Positions 44,989 through 54,480 of a DNA stretch of 64,000 nucleotides are shown here, in pieces (the stretch's first letter is position 1; every line of letters begins with the position of its first letter). Source of the stretch: Armigeres subalbatus (taxonomy: Eukaryota > Arthropoda > Insecta > Diptera > Culicidae); contig NW_026942522.1 in assembly GCF_024139115.2 (NCBI RefSeq), forward strand, positions 26,797 through 90,796. Direction: 5' to 3'. A model generated the notes under the pieces. The model saw nothing but the letters and a program-made list of their open reading frames with translations. It was not told the DNA's origin and did not search any database. A program made the translations under genes and the position numbers.

Positions 44989-45857
44989 CAGTGTTGACCC
45001 GATTTTGTCACTCCCCGATTTTGTCTACCCCCGATTTTATCACTTTTTCGACCCGATTTTGTCCCGATTTTGTCACGTTTTCGATCCGATTTTGTCACCC
45101 CAAAAAATTTTGTCATTCTTTTTATTTTCGTAAATAATACCACAAACAACATTGATTTTCATGAAATAACTTTCACCGCCTGTAGTTTATTACGAACGAC
45201 TTCTGAGTACCTGGGAAACATTCTGTAAGCAATTTAGACAAGAAATAACGGGTACCGTTCACGCATTTGGACTTTCCAAGTCATAAAATGATTCATATTT
45301 GTGGAATGAATTAAAAAATTGGAAATATTGCGCACTTCCCACCTCGTTGGACTCCGCACTTTAGAAGTGCGACATAATCATAAGTGCGAGATGTCAAAAT
45401 CCTTTGTTCTCCCGGTTGGCGGGCTGATGAATCGGGTGAATCGGGTTGGCGCCAACGAAAGTTGTTTATGTTTTCGAATGAACACGTGGGCTCAGCACGG
45501 TTGCCAGAATATTTAGTTTGATCAGACTCAAGTAAAATAATAATGATTTGTAGTAAATGTTAATCTTTCCGCTACTTACGAGTCAGTTATAATTTGAACT
45601 CTGCGGAAACATATTAGGATGATTGCAATAGTGGTTCAGCACACAATTTTTCTTCAAGTTTCATACATTTAGATGAACTTGAAAATAATAATAAATTTTC
45701 TAAAACATTTGACATCACTGCTCAAAGTGCGATCTATGATTTTCCCAAAAATCCATCTAGAGCTGGAATTGTCAATATTTGTTTTTCCAATTTTGTCCAT
45801 ACCCTGTTTTATCACCCCAAAATTCACCAGGGGGGTAATAAAATCGGGATATTACTG
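44989..45857. mobile_element. TIR element of 869 bp with CCCGATTTTGTC repeats, TA target
   Basis: Left end CAGTGTTGACCCGATTTTGT and right end (reverse complement CAGTAATATCCCGATTTTAT) are imperfect TIRs with TA on both sides. Near each end the motif CCCGATTTTGTCA recurs (five copies at 45000-45110, diverged copies at 45780-45855). CAGT ends with TA targets are typical of Tc1/mariner relatives. No transposase remains. Confidence 0.72.
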
Positions 45858-46326
45858 TATTGCGTATCGGATAAAACAGAATCTTCTTTATTTGAAATGT
45901 AAAACTCTTGAAATACAAGTGACATTCTACCTTTGGATTCAGATGATCCAATATTGAATTTCAAGTTATGTACAAATAAAATATGAAAGAAAATTTGTTG
46001 GAAATAAATGAATCAGGTTTTGAATTTTTGAAAAATCTCTTTATTGTCCTTCAAATTAGATTCGCATAAAGTAACATGAATTCGTCAAACTCATACATAG
46101 TTAGATTTAACAGCTACATTGCTTCAACCTGGGTTTCAACTAATTGCGTTAAGGTAGTCACATACCTAGGAAAAATTTCCCGACGGATTTTGGTCCACGC
46201 CGTGTATTTTAAATGGGGCCGGAATTTCCCCGAGGTATGAGGCAACCTTCACCAAAGACTAGAATTCAGAACAGCAACCGGTACGATTTTGACAGAAAAT
46301 CGGTACCATTTTTAATGACTGTTGGC

Positions 46327-47036
46327 TAGGGTGGCTCAAAAAACACTTTTTCAAATTTTTTGATGGGCCGCCCTCTTATTCGGTTCTATTTGATGCCCTG
46401 ATGCTTTGGACAAAATTTCAGCCAAATCGGTCAATGTTTGGGCGGTGCTAAACTCGTTGGAAGTTTATATGGAAAATGTATGCAGAAACATCCAAAAACA
46501 GTGATTTGCAGTTGGACAGCACAGTTTACGATCAAGAACCATAATACTCATTCAGTTCTTGTAGAATTAAATACAAAATGTTATGCTGAAAACCGCGAGA
46601 AGATTATAGTTTATTAGGCAAAGATATTAGCATTTTACTGGAGTGTTGTAGGGGTGAATTTATTTCTCAGATAAAAGGTAAAAGAAACGAAATTTGCTCA
46701 AACCCCACTTCAGAGAAATGCTAATAACTTAGCCGGGCAAACTCTAATCTTCTCGCGGTTTTCTGCATAACATTCTGTATTAAATTCTACAAGAACTGAA
46801 TGAGTATCATGGTTCTTGATCGTAAATTGTGCCGTCCAACTGCAAATCACTGTTTTTGGATGTTTCTGCATACATTTTTCCATATAAACTTCCAACAAGT
46901 TTAGCACCGTCCAAACATTGACCGATTTGGCTGAAATTTTGTCCAGAGCATCAGGGCATCAAATAGAACCGTATAAGAGGGCGGCCCATCAAAAAAATTG
47001 CAAAAAGTTTTTCCCATACTAATTTGAGCCACCCTA
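46327..47036. mobile_element. Foldback hAT MITE, 710 bp, arms over 300 bp
   Basis: TAGGGTGGCTCAAA and its complement form the ends, with an 8-bp duplication CTGTTGGC at 46319-46326 and 47037-47044. The two halves are inverted copies of each other over most of their length. The ends share TAGGGTGG with the hAT element at 6099-8787, as expected for a relative mobilised by hAT transposase. Frames such as 46710-46907 are palindrome shadows. The 470 bases before it (45858-46326) have no recognisable gene. Confidence 0.88.
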
Positions 47037-47334
47037 CTGTTGGCACATCCTATCCTAGGGCCTAACATTTGCACGACTTTGAACGAGCATTGGGTGGATT
47101 TTTCAGACCGGTTCACACGTGCAGCACTTTTTCTAGCGTGCTTAGATGATGGCTTGTATCCATATAGTTTTGGAGTATGTTCGAGTTTAGTATAGATCTC
47201 CTTGAGTTTAACAAGTTCCTTCTCTGCATTTTTTCTTCTCTGCTTTTCATAATGGTAGGCTTGTAATTTGTTGTTCACTATATTCATATTTTTTTACATT
47301 GATTGGAGTTTCTCTTCCTTTGTGTGGATAACTA

Positions 47335-47601
47335 CAGTAGCCGTTCGATAACTGCAAAATGTTTACTTTTCAGTTAACGAATGCCGTTCGATAACTGCAA
47401 CGTATTCTAGACGTCAAACGGTTGTCAATCGACGTCAGATGCAATAAAAGTGCATCTGAATGTGCAGCGCAATGCAGCTGTCATTGAGTTTGACATCGGT
47501 CTGAAGTTTAGCGGTCCGATAACTGCAAAACTGTTGCAACTATCGAATTGCAGTTAAAAAGCATTGCAGTTAAATGACTTGCAGTTATCGAACGTCTACT
47601 G
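47335..47601. mobile_element. MITE of 267 bp with CAGTAG(C/A)CGTTCGATAACTG ends
   Basis: CAGTAGCCGTTCGATAACTG at the left and the complement of CAGTAGACGTTCGATAACTG at the right, with TA on both sides (47333-47334, 47602-47603). The GTTCGATAACTGCAA motif is repeated internally. Non-coding. Confidence 0.85.
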
Positions 47602-47736
47602 TACTTCCATATCATTTTTATATTTTTCCGTTTTCTTCTCTCTTCTCCTTCTCCTTCCGTTTCGTTTTCTTATTCATGTCTAATTTGACCGACTTGATCT
47701 TTTCCTACATTTCTTGGTTGTTCTTGTTTTATATCT

Positions 47737-48501
47737 CTCGGGTACTTTTTCAAAACGGCGTATGTCGGAAATTGTAAACAAACCCGTTTTCAACAGCATA
47801 TGGCATCAAATTCATTTAAAAATGTGTATATCTTCAAAGCTACATGAAAATGTGTTTTTAAAAATGTAAATCAGTATTTTGCAAAACGGTGTAACATCAT
47901 TGTTGAAAATATTGCACATACACCGCTTAGCAGAAAATGTGCTTTAAAAAGTTTTTTCGAACAACTAAATAGTTTAAAACGTGCGTCTGCTTGTACTTTT
48001 TCATCACTGATTTCAAAATTAAGCATGTTGCTTGAATTTTCTGATTTTCGTTAAGAAAAACATTTTACGTTATTTTTCTGCAGCAAATGTTGTTACGACG
48101 TGTTGTAAGTGCTGCAATTTTTTTGTCGCATGTGCGTGAAACGTTTCAACTTGACGCAACATTTCGACGTATCAACAATGCAGCGTACGGATCAGCGTAA
48201 CATTTCGACGAAAGTAGCCAGACCTCGGTCATGCTGACGTATCAAAACGACGTATGTGATTTATCTGTTGCAGAACGTTGTAACATATATTTTTATCAAA
48301 ATAACTAAAATGTTCACACGCAGTGCAGATTTCAGAGTCAGTGACGATGAACCTTTTCATAATGTATTGTTGAGGTGTATTCAATTGCAATAAAAATGAT
48401 TAGTTTCTAAATAGGAATAAAAATGAAATCTGAAAACTTCCAAGCTCATTTTCTCAGCTTAATCAAAATGTTACATACGCCGATTTGAAAAAGTTCCCGA
48501 G
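47737..48501. mobile_element. TIR element of 765 bp with CTCGGG ends
   Basis: CTCGGGTACTTTTTCAAAAC (left) and CTCGGGAACTTTTTCAAATC (right, reverse complement), each followed by GGCGTATGT, are 29-bp TIRs with two mismatches. CT lies outside both ends but is too short to call a target duplication. The interior repeats GTAACATTTCGACG-like motifs. Confidence 0.75.
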
Positions 48502-49038
48502 CTGGTCTGCATACGACTTTTTATTCTGGTCTCTTCCACTATCTTCTTGGCCTCCCAAATGGTAGGTTTTTGTCAACTTTCACTTTGAGTATTACCGTTT
48601 CCTTTTTAACGCTGGACACTCTTGGAAACCCGCCATGCGCGCCTTCGCAATTCACACATTATTCCTAGATTATCACATAAGTCGTGATATTGGTCTCAAC
48701 ATTTACTGCATTTCTTCACAATAGTACGTGTAGCTCTTTCCAATATGCCTGAACTTAAGATTAAGACACACGAAACACCTCAACGGAAATGGGTACCATG
48801 GCCTTGTTTCTAGCTTTGCATAGCCCAATTTCATTTCTTTAAGGGGAGTTGGGCCTTTCGCGGTCAGAACGAAGATACCCGTAGGGGTTTTACCTTCGTC
48901 TCGCCCTTTCACAATTTGTCGGTGTCGCTTCCATGTTTCACATCAGAAAACCACTACCTTGCATGAGTTGAGTGTTTTATGCTCATATACGGTAACTGTT
49001 ACTCATTTTTCACGGTGATAAAAATTCTACCGTCTTTG

Positions 49039-49039
49039 G

Positions 49040-49074
<35 letters not shown>
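49039..49074. repeat. TGAT tetranucleotide microsatellite, about 8 copies
   Basis: Uninterrupted TTGATTGATTGATTGA-type run, about 400 bases upstream of the tetraspanin start codon. Bases 48913-49489 otherwise contain the presumed promoter and 5' UTR of that gene; no TATA box was assigned. Confidence 0.85.
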
Positions 49075-49489
49075 CGCCTTCCAAACCGTATACATTTATA
49101 GCAACCGCAGCAATATTTAGATGGTTTTGTCTATCGATATTTTTCCAGATTGATGTTTGAGCATCCCTATTTCCTGCATCAAATGACAGAACTTTCCTAC
49201 CCCTCTGACAGTTGGTTTTGCTTTCTCAAAACAGGCACTCACACAGCCACACAGTCACAGTGTTGAGCCCGACTGCAAGTAAAGCAAAAGCATCCACAGG
49301 AAACTGAAGAAGGAAGTTTTCTCGAACGAAAATCGAATTTTCTCCAGCGTTGGAAATCAGAAGGGATTTGGAAATCAGCTGCTGTTTAAGAAAAAACAAC
49401 TCAAAGAATAACCGTGACGAAGTGTTTAATTTGTGCAATCGTCAAAGCTAGTGATTTCATTTGAGAGACATCAAAAAAAATTCCCCATC

Positions 49490-51022
49490 ATGTGTGGAGG
49501 CTTTCATTGCTCCAAAAATGCATTAATTGCATTGAACATCCTTTATGTCGTAAGTAAAAGTTTCATTTATTCAGATATTGACCTTTAATGCCAATTTCAA
49601 GGCTTTGATTTGCAATTCGTCAAAGAATTTAGTTGATTATCGACGTTGAATGTCATACTAACCGATTATGATTGGCGTACGAAGTAGAGAAAAAAATCGA
49701 TTGTCGTAATAAACGAAACGCAAAAACTATTTTTATCCCTCGGCGAGCATACTTTGTTTTAAACTTCCGTATTAAATCGATTCTTATCTCCTGAAATGTT
49801 GTTACCCAATAGATGGTTGGCTTCCTGCTCATCGGCGTCGGAGTCTATGGCCGGGCTTCGTCCATCGTGACCAATCTGCCCATTATCGGCGGAATACTAG
49901 CCTGCGGAGTAATTCTGATCCTGATCTCGATTCTCGGCCTCGTTGGAGCTGTCAAGCATCACCAGGTGATGCTGTTCTTTGTAAGTAGCTTATCTGTTTC
50001 TACGCATCATTGATTGTTTGCGAAAGGATTATGAGATAACCATTTGACCTTCAACTCTGTCTTGTTTCCATTTCAGTACATGATCATTCTGTTCATGCTG
50101 TTCCTGATTCAGTTTTCGATTGCCTGCTCCTGTTTGGCGGTCAACCAGAGCCAGCAGCGTCAGTTCGCCGAGCAGGGCTGGTCCCTGGCGCCGATCGAAA
50201 TCAAGCAGCAGGTGCAGGAGGAGTTCCTGTGCTGTGGATTCAACTCAACCGTAACCGACGATCATCTCTCCTGTACGGCGGTTGAAGTAAGTGCTCTTAC
50301 AACCAGCTTCTGCGGGAATCTTTCCAAGCTTATGTGTGACTCTTCCGGCTTCTGGAAACAGTTATCAAAACTTCTAATGGGAACTCTTTCAGTTTCTATT
50401 CGAAGATTATTCAACTTCAGCGTTTCTCAGATTCTGGAAGAAGCTTGTCCAACTTTTGCAATCAACTTTTCTGATTATTGAAACATCTCACCTTTTAGGC
50501 CATATGCTGCCCGGGAGGTCTGAGTGGTTGCTCCTGCCCGCCATGTATGCCCAAGCTAGAGAGCACCATCGACTACGCATTCCGTTTGTCGGGTGGAATC
50601 GGACTGTTCTTCAGCTTCACAGAGGTACGTGTGAAATGGTTCCGTTTTGCCCTTCATTGTTCCCTTACCGTTCCGTTTCGGTTTGATTTCGGCCACGTCT
50701 TTAAAATTTTGGAAGTGGTCTTGAAAACTGATCCGAAAGTTTTCTCCGTTCTTTAACCGTTAGGATTGCATTCATTTGCGTTTTTTTGCGTTATTCTGGT
50801 TTATGATTTTCTCCTTCAATTTCTACCATCATCTCGTTTCATGCTGGCATGGATTGTTTACTAATACGATACGGCAAAACATTTTCGTTCCGTTTTATTT
50901 TGTATTGCTGGGTGCGTCTTCTCTTATCATACTTTCCCATGAAATAGTTTATCGGTGTCTGGCTGACCGTGCGCTACCGCAACCAGAAAGATCCCCGGGG
51001 TAACCCGAGTGCTTTCCTATAA
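49490..51022 (+). CDS. Tsp97E: Tetraspanin of the TSPAN13/31 family, isoform with proximal last exon
   Basis: Four-span membrane protein that organises membrane partners. Exons: 49490-49549, 49813-49980, 50077-50286, 50499-50624 and 50948-51022, all with GT-AG introns in phase 0, giving 212 residues. It opens MCGGFHCSKNALIALNILYV, the N-terminal Cys-rich start of TSPAN13/31. Membrane spans are about 13-32, 43-65, 77-98 and 175-197. The small second intracellular loop is KHHQ. The large loop holds the invariant CCGF plus AICC and CSCPPC cysteines. The end, RYRNQKDPRGNPSAFL, closely follows the vertebrate TSPAN13/31 tail, so this last exon is the ancestral form. The symbol is my recollection of the Drosophila orthologue. 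The frame at 50625-50950 is intron. Confidence 0.88.
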
Positions 51023-51825
51023 GATTGGGACGATCCTGTGACGGAGCTCTAAGGAATTTGTCTGTTTTGGTTCATTTAGTTTGACTTTTTTTGAGTTTTG
51101 TATTGCTTGAGAGAAGGGGAGGGGAAAGCGCACCACTAGATCGATTGTTTTCGATTCTTCTTCGAATGGCGACCACGACAACAACGGCTATTTTGCTGGT
51201 AATTTTGATTCGAAAAATGGAAGTTCGTCTATCATGCCTCAATCTCTACTTGTCCCCCGTTGCTTCTATTCTACGTGCTGTGTGGTGTGATGTTGTTCTA
51301 TTTCGATGGCTTTCCTATGAGCTCTATTGTTTTATGCTTTCAAAATTTTAGTTCACTGTCTCTTGAGCCAACTTTATTGTCCTACGCTGACTATTTGAAG
51401 CACTGTTATTTTTATTTCCTTTACAAGAATCATTGTGATGATAACTAACAGTTTGAGCATGAAGACGTTTAGCATACAGGTTGTAAAAATGAAAATCGAA
51501 TGGTTTTGTTTTGCTAGAAGCTTCTAAGGATTATTCATAACTGTGCATTAACTGGTTCACGAGTTAAAAGATTCACAGAGATTTGTACCAGCACGTGAAG
51601 AAATTTGAGTAAAAAGTATTTACTCAATTTTATTGATATGTGCTATTGTATGAAACTCCAGGATGGTCCACGTTATCTTCTAAACGAACAAGAAGGAAAT
51701 GAGATAGGTAGGATGATAAAAAAATCGCATATCTGCTAGAACTCCCAATCTTATTTTATACACTTTTCTTCTACTTCTTTCCTCGGATTTCTCCAGACGT
51801 TCCTTCTAGAGTTCTCCCAGGAATT
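51023..51825. other. 3' UTR of the proximal tetraspanin isoform and intron
   Basis: Directly after the TAA at 51020-51022. The frame at 51091-51351 has no motif and lies in this UTR or intron. No consensus AATAAA was found close by, so the proximal transcript end is unresolved. Confidence 0.5.
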
Positions 51826-52206
51826 ATTTCTGAATTTTTCCCCAGGATGAACTCCAAGACGAATTCCTGGAGGAACTTCAAGAGAAATTCCTAAAGAAAC
51901 TACCCTTGGAGGGAATCGCTGTGGGAGTTTCAGGAAGAATTCCTCGATAAACTACAGAAGAAATTCCTGAAGAAATCGCTGAAAGAACCCTAGAAGACAT
52001 TCCTGGAGGCAATCCTATAGGATTTTCTGGAGGAACTTCAGACGATATTCTTAGAAGGAATTCCTAGAATATTTCCAGGATGAATTGCTCGAGCAACTCC
52101 AGGAGAAATTCTGGGAGGATCTCCAGGAGGTTTTCGAGATGGAATTTCTAGATGAATCCATGAGGAATTGCTGGAGCAACAACAGATGGAATTCCAGGAG
52201 GAATTC
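51826..52206. repeat. Degenerate minisatellite of the AATTCCTGGAGGAACT type, intronic
   Basis: Diverged copies of the same GGAATTCC/CTGGAGGAA motif as at 12417-12660. A 65-codon frame at 52085-52282 results from it. Confidence 0.72.
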
Positions 52207-52430
52207 CCAAGTTCCTAAATTTTCAAGTTCCGAAATTCACAAATTCTTGAATTTCGTAATTTCTAAATTCATTAAATCCTAAAATTTTAAATTCCTAAAC
52301 TCCTAAATTCTCAAGTTCCTATTCAACTCCAAAAAAAAAACCTAAATATGTTCCTAAATTATTTATTTACTAAATTTCCAAATCATTAATCCCAAATTTA
52401 TAAATTTCTTAATTCCTAAATTCGGCACAA
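52207..52430. repeat. AAATTCCTA-type simple repeat, intronic
   Basis: Some 18 diverged copies of a 9-11 bp unit such as TAAATTCCTAA follow directly on the previous block. Low-complexity sequence without coding meaning. Confidence 0.7.
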
Positions 52431-52499
52431 TCATTTCAAAAAGGCGAAACTTTTTTCCTAAACAATAGATTTTTCCGTCGCTTGGCATTATATCCCCCA

Positions 52500-53715
52500 C
52501 TGGGACCAGCTATGGCAGCTAATGCATGAACACGGTTTTCCGGATAAACTGACACGATTAATCAAAGCAACGATGGATCGGATGATGTGCGTAGTTCGAG
52601 TTTCAGGGACATTCTCGAGTCCCTTCGAAACCCGCAGAGGGTTACGGCAAGGTGATGGTCTTTCGTGTCTGCTATTCAACATCGCTTTGGAAGGGGTAAT
52701 ACGAAGAGCAGGGATTTGATGGCCTAATGCTCTGGACAAAATTTCAGCCAAATCGGTCAACGTTTGGGCGGTGCTTAACTCGTTGGAAGTTTATATGGAA
52801 AAATGTATGCAGAAATATCCAAAACAGTAATTTGCAGTTGAATGGCACAATTTACGATCAAGAAACATGATACTTATTTAGCTCTTGTAGAATTAAATAC
52901 AGAATGATATGCTGAAAACCGCGAGGAGATTGGAGTTTATTAGTCAAAGATATTAGCATTTTACTGGAGTGTTGTAGGGGTGAATTTATTTCTTTTCAAA
53001 GGTAAAAGAAACGAAATTTGCTCAAACCCCACTTCAGAGAAATGCTAATAACTTAGCCGGACACACTCTAATCTTCTCGCGGTTTTCTGCATAACATTTT
53101 GTATTAAATTCTTCAAGATCTGAATGAATGTCATAGTTCTTCATCGTAAGTTGTGCCGTCCAACTGCAAATTACTGTTTTTGGATGTTTCTGCATACATT
53201 TTTGCATATAAACTTCCAAAGAGTTTAGCACCGCCCAAGCGTTGACCGATTTGGCTGAAATTTTGTCCAGAGCATCAGGGCATCAAATAGAACCGAATAA
53301 GAGGGCGGCCCATCAAAAAAATTGAAAAAAGTTTTTCCCATACTAATTTGAGCCACCCTAATGGTGGGGTGCAGATGGCGGACGGTACGTGGAGGAGGCG
53401 AATGAACCACGAATTGCATCAGCTGTTGGGAGAACCATCCATCGTTCACACCGCAAAAATCGGACGACTGCGATGGGCCGGGCACGTAGCCAGAATGTCG
53501 GACAATAACCCGGTGAAAATGGTTCACGACAACGATCCGACGGGCACAAGAAGGCGAGGTGCGCAGCGGGCAAGGTGGATCGATCAGGTGGAAGATGACT
53601 TGCGGACCCTCCGTAGACTGCGTGGTTGGCGACGTGTAGCCATGGACCGAGCCGAATGGAGAAGACTCTTATATACCGCACAGGCCACTTCGGCCTTAGT
53701 CTGAATAAATAAATA
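52500..53715 (+). pseudogene. RTE relic in the tetraspanin intron, interrupted by a hAT MITE
   Basis: Bases 52500-52715 encode WQLMHEHGFPDKLTRLIKAT and FETRRGLRQGDGLSCLLFNI, the RT palm and following block. Bases 53361-53715 encode ELHQLLGEPSIVHTAKIGRL and the arginine-rich tail, ending in the AAATAAATAATAAATAAT tail. About 505 bp of RTE between them (corresponding to 56604-57110) is missing, including the catalytic FADD block. The space is occupied by 645 bp of hAT MITE. Confidence 0.87.
52716..53360. mobile_element. hAT foldback MITE, second copy, left end deleted
   Basis: Matches the element at 46327-47036 but lacks about its first 62 bases. The right end GAGCCACCCTA is intact and followed by ATGGTGGG, which in the complete RTE copy is the sequence at 57111-57118. 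The left duplication is missing. The element therefore inserted in the RTE 3' region and a later deletion removed the left end plus adjoining RTE. Confidence 0.82.
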
Positions 53716-53990
53716 ATAAATAATATTATTAGTTGGCAAACCATTATTATGCGACGCAAGTTACAAGTACTTGTAATTTGTTGACTTCTAACTTGTAACT
53801 TGTAGCTAATATTATGCTACAGGGCCCTGCTGGCCACAATGACATGGTCCTAGGGTGTCCGGAATCCGGTTTACTACTTTTACGGGGGGCAGCAGGGACT
53901 ATGTCCAAGGGCTTGACGATCCCTCCCCAGGCCATCTGCGAGTTGTGGCGCCTGCCTAGGATGTGGTGGGGTTTGACAGTGGGCCCTGTT

Positions 53991-54267
53991 CTTCTTCTTC
54001 TTCTTCTTCTTATTGGCATTACATCCCCACACTGGGACAGAGCCGCCTCGCAGCTTAGTGTTCATTAAGCACTTCCACAGTTATTAACTGCGATGTTTCT
54101 AAGCCAAGTTACCATTTTTGCATTCGTATATCATGAGGCTAACATGATGATACTTTTATGCCCAGGGAAGTCGAGACAATTTCCAATCCGAAAATTGCCT
54201 AGACCGGCACCGGGAATCGAACCCAGCCACCCTCAGCATGGTCTTGCTCTTACCGCAAGGCTAAGGA
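53991..54267 (-). mobile_element. tRNA-derived SINE inserted in the RTE 5' UTR
   Basis: The reverse-orientation relative of the SINE at 40359-40652, with the triplet tail seen as CTT repeats at 53991-54010 and box B as GGAATCGAACC. It is flanked by GGGCCCTGTT at 53981-53990 and 54268-54277. The homologous 5' UTR of element A has a single GGGCTCTGTT at 18086-18095, showing the empty site. A + strand frame (54093-54371) crossing it is not a gene. Confidence 0.9.
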
Positions 54268-54480
54268 GGGCCCTGTTAAACCTCTATAAAAAGCTGCATG
54301 TATCCGCAAGTAGGCTCCGCCAAAGCGACCGTGTGCCGCTCAAAGCGCACAAGCCCAAGTCCTGGTGTTAGGTGGGACGCTAAACAGCCCTGACACGATG
54401 GCCCTCCGGCGAGACAGGAGGTTTGCGCAGGCCCAATAAGTCGCCTGGAAAATCAATAATCACGAACAATATAAGAGATA

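Larger units (their letters stand above)
47040..48912 (-). pseudogene. Probable non-LTR gag relic, broken up by MITEs
   Basis: On the - strand, 48912-48703 encodes KTPTGIFVLTAKGPTPLKEM, then RPWYPFPLRCFVC and a decayed knuckle ending RHIGKS. This is the pattern preceding and entering the first CCHC knuckle of Jockey-type gag proteins; the final Cys is lost. Downstream on the same strand, 47287-47040 encodes a charged helix-prone run (EKQRRKNAEKELVKLKEIYT) that could be the gag C-terminal part. The two pieces are separated by MITEs at 47737-48501 and 47335-47601, and the relic ends where the hAT MITE begins. The first piece is fairly convincing, the second is a guess. Confidence 0.5.

Noticed and set aside
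46710..46907. 65-codon frame present in both copies of the hAT foldback MITE (also 53034-53231)
   Set aside because: Conservation follows from copy homology of the MITE; the frame lies in a hairpin arm with no start context or domain.
54093..54371. 92-codon frame crossing the SINE in the RTE 5' UTR
   Set aside because: It spans a SINE junction and is therefore accidental.
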